Counted from the stretch's first letter, positions 37,801 to 47,571 are shown. The stretch is 64,000 nt of DNA from Ottelia alismoides (GCA_037367405.1 JAZKJV010003368.1:62001-126000), one strand, 5' to 3'. The notes: generated from the sequence alone by a model not told the origin. Numbers and translations: made by a program.

Positions 37801-38216
37801 GAGGAGAACCTCAAGTTGACTTGTCCCGACCCTAGCACCCTGGCCGCAGAATCGTTCCCCATCTTCACAGTCCCACCGCTGCAGGTCTGATAAGAAGAAA
37901 ACAATGTTCTGTCAGAACATATGTTCACATTGGCTCCCGTATCCACGAGCCACTCATTTGGATCATGGATATGGTATAGTTCAGGTTTTACAGAGACATA
38001 CCCCTCGCTAGCCCCGAGCCCCATAGTGATCATGTTCACTTGTGAACTCCCGTCTGTAGCCTTAGGTTGAGCCTTCAAGGACGGACAGTCCTTCTTCCAA
38101 TGGCCAACCTGATTACAGTACCAGCAGGGTTTATTCTTTGCTTTTTTCTGGATCTTGCCCTTTGGTTTCATTTTATTGGGACCCTTTCCCTTTTTATCTT
38201 TGTCCTTCGAGGTCAT
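34848..38216 (-). CDS. Copia pol polyprotein
   Basis: An intact 1122-codon frame carrying the element's enzymes. A zinc knuckle (Cys-x2-Cys-x4-His-x4-Cys, residues 31-44) belongs to Gag's nucleocapsid. Protease active site Asp-Thr-Gly is at 92-94. Integrase zinc residues are His236, His241, Cys267 and Cys270, with the DDE triad at Asp296, Asp359 and Glu395 (35 residues between the last two). Reverse transcriptase has Tyr-Val-Asp-Asp at 793-796. RNase H runs from about 954 (Asp957, Glu1000, Asp1038) to Thr-Ala-Asp near 1088. The proteins act in virus-like particles and on nuclear DNA. The first Met at 38216 is probably not a real start: the frame is continuous with gag except for the TAG at 38234-38232. 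All key residues are present. Confidence 0.93.
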   Translation of the reverse strand: MTSKDKDKKGKGPNKMKPKGKIQKKAKNKPCWYCNQVGHWKKDCPSLKAQPKATDGSSQVNMITMGLGASEGYVSVKPELYHIHDPNEWLVDTGANVNICSDRTLFSSYQTCSGGTVKMGNDSAARVLGSGQVNLRFSSGRVWTLHRVLHVPDIKKNVLSGSILVRNGFELIFKCNKVVILRHGVFYGKGYLADFDLLFRIRCDSVNINELNVLNAECSSSVSHVVNNLESCDLWHGRLGHVNLNSIKRMMNLELIPKHTIDKTQKCEICVQAKTPRKSFQSVSRDSEILDLVHTDICEFNGVLTRDNKKYFITFIDDGSRYCYVYLMKTKDEALEKFLIFKNEAETQTGKVLKRLRSDRGSEYTSNLFDEQCKSFGIVHEVTAPYSPQSNGIAERKNRTLTDMINALLQSSGLPTYMWGEALNTACHILNRVPPRHMEKCPFELWRNRKLSLRYLKVWGCLAKVLVPEHKRKKLGPKTVDAVFLGYLENSYAYRFLVIRSEIPGIDVNTIVELRDATFFEDVFPLKIGIPQNLTIEGASTSGSIPDQVERISNVGVETQPEPNDLSEEIEPRRSKRPRIAKDLGSDFVVYQIEGDPPSYKEAMASSEAKQWKEAIKSEMDSIMANGTWELVDLPKGCSTIGCKWVFKRKLRPDGSIEKYKARLVAKGFRQKEGIDYFDTYSPVTRMTTIRMLIALASVYDLSIHQMDVKTAFLHGDLEEEIYMDQPDGLVTPGNEGKVCKLVKSLYGLKQAPKQWHEKFDKTILSYGFKVHESDKCVYSKVKGDECIVLCLYVDDILLFGSHMRIINETKAFLSSKFEMKDMGVADVILGLKLIRSVDGIVISQSHYVEKVLEKFGYQDCKAVSTPFDSSKTLFKNKSGVPVAQVRYSQVIGSLMYLANCTRPDISFSVAKLSRYTSCPDRTHWEALDRVLKYLKGTISLSLHYGRHPSVLEDYSDASWIGKIEESGSNGVTGYVFTLGGGAVSWRSVKQTILARSTFEAELCALDTTGIEAEWLRELLSEIPMVDQPVPAISVHCDNMTTIDKIKSSKFNQKTRRHIQIRLKTLRDLVSRGVLAVDFVGSKDNTADPLTKGLDRSLVLKSRLGMGLRPIGSSSTVATQPN

Positions 38217-38231
38217 GAAATTGACCTTAGC

Positions 38232-38870
38232 CTAAATATCAACAGGAAGCACAGGTTTTTGTTTCCTGTGTTCCTCCTCTATGGCAATTGCCACCATCAA
38301 GTCATCCATAGAGATTTTCCCCTTTCTGTGTTTCAGGGTCATACCGAAGTCTTCCCATGACTTGGGAAATTTCTCTATGATGCACATGACCTGAAACTTC
38401 TCTGGAAGTTTCATTTCGGCATCCTCTAGACCATGGAGCAAGAGTAAAAACTCGTGTACCTGTTCAGAAACAGACTTCCCCTCGGCCATGGAAAACTTCA
38501 AGAATTTGGCTACGGAGTATTTCTCAATACCGAGATCTTCGGTGTTATACTTCCGATCCAAATCTTCCCATAGCCCCTTCGCAGTCTGCGTGGATGAACA
38601 ATATACGTCAAACAACGTGTTGGACAAAGCCAACAAGATGCAACCATGACATATACGGTCGCGTTCCTTCCACGCAGATTGCGCCTTATGGCTATCGGGT
38701 GAGGGGTTTTCCGCCTCCACCGTAGGACAGTCGGTTTCAAGCATCGAGATTAACCCTATGGTGGTTAACCAGATCTTCATGCGTTGTTGCCAACGCTTAA
38801 AATTCTGTCCACCGAATTTTTCAGGCATACCCGTCATATCTACCCTAGATTTAAACATTGTTTCCGACAT
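38232..38870 (-). CDS. Copia gag, N-terminal part
   Basis: 212 codons from the Met-Ser-Glu-Thr start at 38870 to TAG at 38234-38232. It resembles plant Copia Gag, with the Phe-Gly-Gly-x-Asn-Phe-x-Arg-Trp motif early and a helical capsid-like body. It ends before the zinc knuckle, which lies in the pol frame. The same frame is open upstream to 39161, but that part is inside the LTR and hydrophobic, so 38870 is preferred. Gag and pol share one frame, so this was probably one polyprotein interrupted by a single amber codon. Confidence 0.88.
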   Translation of the reverse strand: MSETMFKSRVDMTGMPEKFGGQNFKRWQQRMKIWLTTIGLISMLETDCPTVEAENPSPDSHKAQSAWKERDRICHGCILLALSNTLFDVYCSSTQTAKGLWEDLDRKYNTEDLGIEKYSVAKFLKFSMAEGKSVSEQVHEFLLLLHGLEDAEMKLPEKFQVMCIIEKFPKSWEDFGMTLKHRKGKISMDDLMVAIAIEEEHRKQKPVLPVDI

Positions 38871-38904
38871 TCTAGAATCGGTTCGGGATATCTTCTCTAA
38901 GATT

Positions 38905-39979
38905 GGTGTAAATAAGATTACCAGTTCATACATTAAACAGAATAAAATCGGATCCAAATGAATTAACAGAGAAACGATACAGATTAAAATCATATTAATC
39001 ATATGTTTCCCAATCATTATCCGATTATTCAATGTAAATAGGAACCGATTAAAATAACAGAAACACAAATACGGGCATGATCCAGAAAGGGTAAAGCAAT
39101 AAACGTATTGCGGCAAGAAAAATAAAACAGAGATTAGTTTAGAAGTCACCGAAGCGTCCATGAAAATGGACTGTCTTTAGAGAAGATATCGCCCCCACAT
39201 TACCGGTGCGTAGGGTACTGGCGATCCGCTCCCAGGATACGACGGTTCACGATCGTCGTCGGCGCACACCAACGGGATCGTCCTCGATTGTACCTCAGTG
39301 AACTGCAGCCGAGAGAGGTGAAGAGAAAGACGTTCGTCCGCGAGAGGAAGAACAAGAGAGACGGCGTGAGAGAGAGGTTTTTCTGGCGAGTGTAGAAAAA
39401 CTGAGTCGGGTGAGGGATATAAATAGAGGGTCTCGCGTCTTAAAGACGCGACCTTTGGTTTCCAAAGAATGCAATCTTTGGTTTCCCTTTGGTTTCCAAA
39501 AGATGCGTCCTTTGGTTTCCAAAAGATGCGTCCCGAAGACGCATCCTTTCGGATCCCAAAAAACGCGCCCATAAAGGCGAGTTGAATTCCCATTTAAGTC
39601 GACTTACCAAATTAATCGTATGATTAATTTAATCGACTTACCAAATGAAATCTACAGCAAAAGTATCGAGATCCGAATTGACTCTCCCGAGCCGGAGACG
39701 GAGCGGAGCGCGCGCGTGCGCGCGCGTGTGTGGTCCTCCATTCCTCCTCTCTACTATTGCTACAAGAGCTTGGGGTGTGGACTCATATTTAAGTCCACCA
39801 AAAAGTTTAGTTCTCCCCGGTGTGTGACTAAACTTCCACCCAAACTCCCATATTTCAAATTTGGGAATTCCCAACTTACCCTCCAAACCATTTGGTTTCC
39901 CAATTGAAACCAAATTGAATGCCAATTGTAATTACATAGACTTTCCAATTAAAGTCTAAATACAACTTTGAATACAACA
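38905..39979 (-). repeat. 5' LTR of the Copia element
   Basis: 1075 bp, counterpart of 33236-34310. The inner end reads TACACCA instead of TACAACA (minus strand). It differs from the other LTR by scattered substitutions and short duplications, for example an extra ctttggtttcc near 39485 and missing repeats near 39670-39690. Confidence 0.92.
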
Positions 39980-39984
39980 CATAT
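39980..39984. repeat. Right target-site duplication of the Copia element
   Basis: CATAT, identical to 33231-33235. Confidence 0.9.
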
Positions 39985-41098
39985 ACCTATGGCAGAGTAT
40001 AAGGTGAATTTCATGGAGTTAGTACATTTCATCGATGGATTTTGTCTCTTCTCAAATCTTCATTGGATGTTTAACTGATGAGGACCTGTATATGACTGGA
40101 GGTTGGACACTATGGATGAGGTAGCTAACCGGATATTGAATTACAAACACAAATCGGGGATCACGAAGAAGCCTAACTATGTAACTAACTAAGTTTCGTT
40201 GTTCTCTAAAAAGTAGAATTGTATAACACTCTAAAAAGTTGAGTGTATTTAAGTATTGAGTTTATTTGAGTAAATGTCTTTCTTTCTCTCTATACATGTG
40301 TATTAAGAGATATAATCTACACTATTAAGTTTCTGATAACTTCCCGAGCCTACACTCAAGCCGTTACTGAGTATAACTGGTTTTGATAACTTGTTAGGCT
40401 CAAGCTCAACTAGAGCATCGACACCACCCATAATGTCTAGTCCAAGTTAGGAAATAATGATACTAATCTCTTAGACTCGGACATTTTTTAGTAGTGGATG
40501 TGGGATTATACTTGCTTAAATTCTGATATCTTTGAGTACTAGACGTGGGATTATACTTGCTTAAACTCTTACATTTTTGAGTATTAGTTGTGGGATTATA
40601 CATGCGAAGTTTCAACCCAGTTTTAGAATGTAACTTGTCCCAGCAATCATTCAACTTACCCTTTCAAAGATGCCTCTCATTAAATACTACGCTTTTTTAT
40701 ATTAGGAAATGAAAATCTTACAAAATTACAAGAGCAATTAATTGTTTATTTTGAAGATGTCCTTTAACCAAACAGCTTAAATCATCTCTTGAATGGCAGG
40801 TGCTAATTATTGTTGACTTTTTTGAGCTCTAAAAATAATAATATAGAACTTGCAGTTCTGTGAGCGACGTAAACGTGGAAATGATCCACGTTCATTGCTA
40901 AACATAGGTTTCTAGTTATATATTACCGATTCTCATCAAATAAAAGGAATATAAATACATCGTCTTCAACTTATGCAAAATAGGTTTGTTAGCAAGGTAA
41001 GCAGAAATTGAGATTTATATGACCATTCGTCATCCGATACTATATTATCACGAGGGACAAAATATCTATGGGCTTGAATAGATGCCTATGACATTATG
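39985..41098. other. Intergenic DNA, mostly featureless
   Basis: No supported gene. A three-copy tandem repeat lies at about 40472-40606. Confidence 0.5.
40472..40606. repeat. Three 45-bp tandem repeats
   Basis: Units share gtgggattatacttgcttaa. The phrase tgggattata recurs at 40501, 40546 and 40591, giving a 45-bp period. A short minus-strand ORF across it simply repeats 15 residues. Confidence 0.8.
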
Positions 41099-41497
41099 AT
41101 AGGGATATTTACTTCTATAATTCTAAGTAGTTTGGTAATTACACTTAAAGCCCTTGATAATTTCTAATTACACCCAGGACCTCAAATAAATGCTCCATTT
41201 TACATCCATAACCATCCGTTAATTTAAATCATTAACTCAACCATATCATTGAGTTAATCTAACATATCATTGAATATTGGCATCAATTGTAAATTAGGTG
41301 AAATTAAAAGTTGGATTGTTTAATAATTTGACGGATTCCATCATATGTAGTTAACGAAGAAATTGTTGAAAGTTAACACATGGTTATGTCATGTAAGAGT
41401 TAAACAATATTAAAGATCCTAGGTGTAGTTATGAATTATCGTAGATTCCAGATGTAATTACGAAACTACTCAAGATTATGAGTGTAAATATCCCTAT
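41099..41497. mobile_element. Foldback MITE, family 2
   Basis: About 400 bp. The left end atagggatatttac and right end gtaaatatccctat are inverted, and the arms continue imperfectly (agtagtttggtaattaca against its complement). ATTAT is found near both ends, so a short duplication is possible. No coding capacity. Confidence 0.65.
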
Positions 41498-41504
41498 ATT
41501 ATAA

Positions 41505-42135
41505 GGGTAAAATGGGGTTGTCCCACCGGGGAAGCAAACTTGCCCCCTCCTCCCGCCCCATTTTCCTATTTTTTTATTTTTTTTACATGAATCCGTGGAT
41601 TTTCATCATTATATTACTATATTATGTCATTCAAGTTTCATACAAAACAAAGACTTCTACGACCTCCATCCAGACATTCATTTTTTAACGATCATAGGGC
41701 CCGTTCGATTCGGGAATAAGCGAGAATAAGGATTGGGAATAAGGAGAATAAGGGTCTATTCTTTGTTCGGCTGGAGAATAGGAATAAGAAGAATAAGGTG
41801 AAATAAAGGTAGGTAAGGTGGGATAAAGATAAGAATAAGAGTGAAATAAGATGGAATGATGAGGAATAATCGTACCACGGGAAACCGTGTCGGATGGAGA
41901 ATAGGCCCCTTATTTCAGGGCCTATTCTCCAAACGAACATGCCCATAGAGTTGTTGGAATCGACCATGGTTGGAAGGATGTCGTAGGAGTCACTGTCTCG
42001 CATGAAATTTGAATGACATAATATATATATAGTTATGATAACCCAAAGAAATATTTTTCAAAAATAAAAAAAAGATAGAAAAAAGATAAAATGAAGAACC
42101 AAATTAACTCCCCAAAAGGCGGCCTCATTTTACCC
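41505..42135. mobile_element. Foldback element, family 1 copy 2 (Mutator-like)
   Basis: 631 bp including a nested 248-bp MITE. Ends GGGTAAAATGGGG and, inverted, GGGTAAAATGAGG. Flanked by ATATTATAA (41496-41504) and GTATTACAA (42136-42144), matching at 7 of 9 positions, which suggests the 9-bp duplication of Mutator-like elements. The arms and core match 23622-23981. Confidence 0.7.
41697..41944. mobile_element. Tourist-like MITE nested in the foldback element
   Basis: 248 bp, ends GGGCCCGTTCGATT and AAACGAACATGCCC (inverted, imperfect), flanked by ATA on both sides. Removing it with one ATA restores the continuous core seen in the other family 1 copy. The 3-bp duplication and ends suggest PIF/Harbinger. 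Confidence 0.75.
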
Positions 42136-42408
42136 GTATTACAACATGACGGAGGAAAATCGTAAACTCAGATGTAGATGTCGTGTAACATTCCAAACTT
42201 TTAATCGGTCATCGACTATGAAAGAAATTGACGGAGTTCTTTGCACATGGACGAGATCCGTAGCCACACAAAGACTCCATCTTATCTGTAAGTATTTAAT
42301 TGTTTTGGCTCGACGTAAGAAGCTGAAACTATTTATTTATTTATTTTTGCAGACGTCGCATTAGGGACGACTTTGGAATGAATGAATATTATTATTGACG
42401 AGTTCTGC

Positions 42409-42416
42409 TATAAATA
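42409..42416 (+). promoter_or_regulatory. TATA box of the aldose 1-epimerase gene
   Basis: TATAAATA, 63 bases before the start codon at 42479, leaving room for a short leader of about 30-40 bases. Confidence 0.7.
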
Positions 42417-42478
42417 TCATCCCATCGTCCTTCCACATCTTCCAATCAACCTTCCGAACGGCCTTCCAACACTCAGAT

Positions 42479-44245
42479 ATGGCCTTCCTGAGATCCTCCA
42501 TCAATGGCTGCTCTCTCTTTCTCGTCTTCCTCCTGGCGTTGCTCAACTCCGCCGCGATCACGCAGTCGACGAACAAGGTCGAGTACCACGAGATTAGGAG
42601 GAAGAATTTCTCCATCAGGAGCACCAACTACGGTGCCACCATATTGTCCGTCATCCTCCCTGATGCCCAAGGTGCATTTCTCTTCTCTGTACCTTCTGCG
42701 TGATGTATAATTTTTCCCTCACATGCATGCATGTATATGTACACCCACATACGTATGTGAGCATGCACGTCTCCTAAATCCCTTTTAAATCCTGATAGAA
42801 GTTGCACTGGAAGCACAAAATCCAACCCATGTACACCCGAACTATGCATTTTCTCCATTTATCATTCACTTGAATACGATATAATTCTTGACCTTTGTTT
42901 CAGGCAAGTTGGTCGATGTTGTTCTTGGATTCGATACTTCAAAAGGCATGGGAATATACGAAGTAAGATGCCTGCACTGGTTTTCCATATATAATACATG
43001 GATCGTCAAAAACTTTCCATGTCGCATTCAAGGAGTTCAAATTCCCGAGGATGAATTATCTTTGATGTAGAAGTCAACATAGTCAACATCATCTCCGTTC
43101 CATAACTACACCATTTCATAACCCCCAGTTTCCTGACATGAGAGAAAATTGGTTAACAGTTAAATTGTTTTCAGCGGGAACTAATTAAGTGTTTTATAAA
43201 AGCATGGAAGCTCCTTTCGAATCTGTCATATCTGAACTTTGAAATTTACAGAGCAATAAGACCTACTTCGGAGCCTTAGTTGGTCGAGTCGCCAACAGGA
43301 TAGCCGGTGCCCGCTTCCGTTTGAATGGACACACGTACAAGCTGTTCCCCAATGACGGGAATAACACTATCCACGGTTAATTTACCCTGATCATCAATTA
43401 AGACGTGTAATAATATATAATTTGTTCTGATTCGTGTACTTGATTGCAGGTGGAAAGAGAGGATTCAGCCATGTGATTTGGAGAGTAGAGAGAATAACCG
43501 GTGGAAAGCATCCTTCAATCACGTACTACTACCACAGCTATGATGGAGAAGAAGGTTTCTTATTGTTCATGTTCTCTTTCTACAAAATAGCTTCAGTGAT
43601 CTCGGATTAATTAATGCGCTGCTCACAGGGTACCCGGGAGACCTTGATGTCTACGTTACGTACAAGATCACAGACGACTACACCTTCACCGTAAAGATGC
43701 GAGCGTATCCGCGCAACAAACCGACCCCGGTGAATCTAGTTCAGCACACTTACTGGAACCTAGGCGGTCACAACAGTGGCAGCATCCTCTCCGACACCGT
43801 CCAGATATTCGCTTCGCATGTTACTCCGGTCGATGAGGAGTTCATACCCACGGGGCAAATCAAATCGGTGTTGGGCACTCCCTTCGATTTCCTCAAGCCG
43901 CGTACAGTAGGAAGCAGCATCCCGAAGGCCGGATACGATATCAACTATGTGGTTGATGCATCTCATCATGGAAAGCATGGGCTCAGAAGAGTGGCAATCG
44001 TTAAGGATACGAAGACGGGCCGCGGGTTCGAGCTGCTGAGCAACCAGCCCGGCGTGCAATTCTACACGAGCAACACTTTGCGCGCAACGGGGAAGGGCGG
44101 GTACGAATACAAGCCGTATGCCGCGTTGTGCTTGGAGACGCAGGGGTTCCCCAATGCTGTAAACCAGCCCAACTTCCCTTCCCAGATTGTGTATCCAGGG
44201 GAGGTCTACAAGCACAAGATGGTGTTCAAGTTCTCAACTAAGTGA
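42479..44245 (+). CDS. Aldose 1-epimerase (galactose mutarotase), five exons
   Basis: Interconverts the alpha and beta anomers of aldoses such as glucose and galactose. Exons: 42479-42671, 42904-42962, 43252-43375, 43450-43554, 43629-44245. All introns are GT-AG, and splicing gives an open frame of 365 residues, the usual size for plant members. Residues 1-30 look like a signal peptide (hydrophobic core near 12-24), suggesting secretion or the endomembrane system. Family motifs: Gly-Arg-Val-Ala-Asn-Arg (95-100), His125 in Asn-Thr-Ile-His-Gly-Gly, catalytic His200 in His-Thr-Tyr-Trp-Asn-Leu, Asp264, and catalytic Glu330 in Leu-Glu-Thr-Gln-Gly-Phe-Pro. It is the only clear host gene here and looks intact, with a TATA box upstream and AATAAA downstream. 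The signal peptide and exon borders are my reading, not confirmed by transcripts. Confidence 0.93.
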
Positions 44246-44322
44246 TTCATATAGTAATAACTAAGATTTTTATTATGGGTGTTGAGGGCTTTCTCTTTGT
44301 TTTCTAAACAGCTATCTGCACG

Positions 44323-44328
44323 TAATAA
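44323..44328 (+). terminator. Possible polyadenylation signal of the aldose 1-epimerase gene
   Basis: AATAAA about 80 bases after the stop codon, in a T-rich region. Plant signals are loose, so this is a weak call. Confidence 0.4.
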
Positions 44329-45290
44329 ATTGGTGTTAAATACTGTAAGCCTTTGTCGAGAGATGTACCTTGTGAACTAAATAATATATGTATGTTTTAC
44401 CTTCTTTTGATGTTATGCTCTTGTTGAGAATATACATAAATGAGAATATACTGTATTCAAATAAGATGCTACAACCTTGATCCACAAATCAAAGTCACGT
44501 TAGACAAAAGATATTATATCGTCATATATTCTTTCGTTCTATTCACTGTACAATAATCACAATCTTATCATTTTTCAAGCTGTCGAAGAGTCACATCAGT
44601 GCAAATCCGCCCAAAAACAAACATATCTACGAAACATAAAAAAACAAGAAAAAAAGATCACCAAGCTGCATATCACATCAAAAACAATTGGCCACTATGA
44701 GTTTACCCCTACATTCAGACGTTGCAATGTACATTCATACGTTGCAATATCATTGCCACGAACATCCGGATTACATATATAAAAATATATGCACATTTTA
44801 GGTACATTTGATATAATATACTTCAAGTTTTTATTTTACATCATCAATATGACATTATATTTTATAGTTTACATGTCATGTAACACATATTATGGTTACT
44901 TAGATTTAGAAAGATTAGATGATGATAAAGAACTTAATTATCTCTATAAACTAGATTAAAGAATTAAGAAAAAAAACTTTACATTCGGCCCATGGGCCGA
45001 CCCGACCCGACGTGGCCCAGACCTGGGCCGAACTTGGGCCTTGGAGTATAGCTCGTGGGCCGGTCCAGCCCAAGCCTTGTACAAGGGATTTTAGAACCCC
45101 AACCCGTTCAATTCGGCCCGTACTTTGGCCAGGTCTGGTCTCTTGACAAAGAAATAATCACACCCCTAGTCTCTCAAGGTGAGAAAGGCCCAAAGAGTAA
45201 GAAATCCATCTGGAGAAATGAAAGGGTTAATTTCTATCCATCTTAGTCGAAAAGAAGTCCTGAAAGTATGCAAGGTGTGATTTAAGAAGA
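44329..45290. other. Intergenic DNA
   Basis: No gene. Around 44985-45130 there is a run rich in GGCCC and GGGCC, of unknown nature. The phrase acacccctag near 45163 could be the end of a hAT-type element, but no partner end was found. Confidence 0.4.
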
Positions 45291-46812
45291 ACTAATCATA
45301 TGGTCATCAATATAAATGGTTACTGATGATACGGTGATTTTCTTAGGCGGTACGGAGGAAATGCATAAAAGAACGCGGCAGTTAGTGGAGATCTTCAGCG
45401 GTATCTCTGGTCTTAGGATCAATAGAGATAAGTTTGTGGTGATTTAGTTTGGAATGAATGAGGAAGAGAGTGAATCAAGGAGTATGATTTTGGGCTGCCC
45501 CCTTAGGAAGTTACCCATTCCTTGCCTTGGGCTACCATTAGTTGCAAGGAGGTTAAGGAAAGCGGAGTGGAAGGTGGTCCTTAGGAGATTTGAGGAGAGG
45601 CTAGTAGGTTTGAAGGCAGTCAATTTATCTAAAGGTGGGAAGTTGATACTACTTAAGCATGTGCTATCGGCTATTCCAATCTTTTTCTTTTCAACTCGGT
45701 TGATGCTGGCAGGTGTAAGGAAGAAGATAGAGATAATGATGAGAAGATTCTTTTGGTCAGATGGAAAGCAACAAAGATCAGGAATACATCTGGTTGGTTG
45801 GGAGGAGCTCACGAGGCAGAGAAGCGAAGGAGGACTTGGAATTCGGGATATAAGTAGCATGAATAAGGCGCTTCTGGCTAAGTGGATGGTGCAAATTTGG
45901 GGTGGTACAGGTAGATTGGCTATCCAGCTCGTACGAACCATCTATGACGTTAGAGGCTCAATGGAGGCAGGCAGAGTGTGTTTTGAGTCTTCACTTTGGA
46001 GCGGGGTTGGTGAAGTTTTACCACAGTTGAGGTTGAGAATGACACCAAAGTTGGAGACTGGGGAGATTTTTAGGTTTTGGCAAGACAACTAGACGAGGGA
46101 AGGGGCTCTATGTAATAGGTTTCCAAGATTATTTGCATTAGCGGCAAGCAGGGGGTGTTCGGTTGCTGAGGCTAGTTGTTCTGATTCGTGGAACCCTACT
46201 TTTGTGTATGAGCTTTCAGGGAGAAGAAGAGACGACTTGGGCAGAATGAGGTCTGAACTACCATCTACTAGTTGCTTATCTCAGGGAAGAGATCGATTTG
46301 TATGGGAGGGGGAAAGATTCTCGGTGAAAAAGGCACACATAGTGTTCAGAGGGACAATGGAGGATCTTGACCCGGACCTGAAACAAGATATGAAGATTAT
46401 TTAGGTAAGCAGGATTCCTTGCAGAGTGAAGGTCTTTCTTTGGTGCCTCGGAAGGGGCAGGATATGGGACAAGGATAGAAGGAGCAGGTTGTTTGGTATT
46501 CCAGATGCTCGTTGTGATAGATGTGGTGCGCAAGCGGAAGATGTGGAACATTTGTTTTTTACATGCCCTTGGTCGCTGCAGGTTTGGACTGAGGCAGGAC
46601 CGTCATGGGTGCAGCATGCTGGTTCCACCGATTTCTGGAAGTCGATAAGGCGAATGGAGATGAACTCCACGGATGATTGTTGTTTGCCGTTTGCAGTTCT
46701 TTGGACCATCTGGGGAGGAAGGGATGATGTAATTTTCAAAAATCAGAGGTTATATCCAGAAAATATAATAGCAAGTTGTTTTTCCCTTTATCATTTTTGG
46801 TCCTCAAGGTAA
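45291..46812 (+). pseudogene. L1-type LINE reverse transcriptase 3' fragment
   Basis: C-terminal half of a plant L1 polyprotein. A degenerate Thr-Asp-Asp-Thr catalytic motif lies near 45320. The RT thumb region (Leu-Pro-Ile-Pro-Cys-Leu-Gly, then Leu-Ser-Lys-Gly-Gly-Lys) is in 45454-46092. The zinc-binding RT-associated domain (Cys-x2-Cys...His-Leu-Phe-Phe-x-Cys) and a Trp-Thr-Ile-Trp motif are in 46426-46812. Stops at 45447, 46092 and 46404, plus frame changes, mark it as dead. No poly(A) tail or target duplication seen. Confidence 0.85.
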
Positions 46813-47571
46813 TGTATCTTCTTATCAATTATTATAATGAATAATTTTTGACGGTGAATCTCAACTCATCTCACCCTCTTTCTTCTAAATAAATGGTTAC
46901 ATATAACCCACTCCACCGCTTTGGGGGGGGGGGGGGGGGGGGGGAGGGAATCATCGGTGTCACGAGGCCCTTCCCTCTCTTCACCCCATACCCCTCTTCT
47001 CCCCCAACCACCTCAAGGAAAAGCCTCTACCTCAAGGAGTTGTCGTCCACCTCGCCTCCGCTCAAAGCCCCAATTTCACACGCCACCCCCCCACCCCCCC
47101 CCCACCATGTCTCTGTCCCCATCACCGTTCTGGAGCGTCGAATCCTTGAGGTGTGGTCTCCTTCTTTTCCGCCATCATCAGCTCATCCAGGTTGCCGATT
47201 TTCTCCGCAATGTATGTCAGATGCTCTCCAACTCCAGAATCTGTACTTCCCTTCGATGGAAATTCCTAGATCGCCTACTGTGTGAGATCGAGCTCTTTGG
47301 AGCATTCAATCGAGCCTATCAGGCCTCGGAGTTGAACTGTATGTCTTCATGGCTATAGCATCAAGATGGTATCAGTTTTTTTGTTGTTATTCCCATATAA
47401 ATTTTCTTGCCCGTCGAGAGATCTCTCTCGAGGTTTTGTTCACCATTAGCCAAAGTGAGCAGCTCCCGTGTGGGCGGTGTTTCTTCTTTTCTTACCATTC
47501 GATGTTGTTCTTTCTACTCTTCTCTCCACCACCTCGTTCTCATGTATGTTCCATTGAAGGGAAGAGATCAT
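46813..47571. other. Intergenic DNA with a poly-G run
   Basis: A run of 22 G at 46923-46944, then a C-rich tract near 47085-47104. Two overlapping ORFs (46893-47285 and 46921-47358) are built on low-complexity sequence and resemble no family I know. Confidence 0.45.

Larger units (their letters stand above)
33236..39979 (-). mobile_element. Ty1/Copia retrotransposon, nearly complete
   Basis: 6744 bp on the minus strand with two 1075-bp LTRs, perfect 5-bp target duplications (CATAT), gag, and pol in the order protease, integrase, reverse transcriptase, RNase H, which defines Copia. LTR ends are TGTTGTA...TACAACA. The only obvious coding lesion is one TAG between gag and pol. The lineage is uncertain, perhaps Tork-like from the gag and RNase H style. 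The high LTR similarity and intact duplications make this one of the younger insertions here. Confidence 0.95.

Noticed and set aside
38871..39161. N-terminal extension of Copia gag to 39161
   Set aside because: It lies within the LTR and leader, is hydrophobic and cysteine-rich, and the Gag-like sequence begins at Met 38870. The same frame is also open in the 3' LTR (33493-33230).
40472..40606. CRISPR-like array
   Set aside because: Only three direct 45-bp units with no spacers; plant nuclear DNA.
44985..45170. hAT element ending in acacccctag
   Set aside because: No matching inverted end or 8-bp duplication could be found.
46893..47358. Host gene exon near the poly-G run
   Set aside because: Two overlapping frames driven by low-complexity sequence, no recognised motif and no splice model that joins them to anything.
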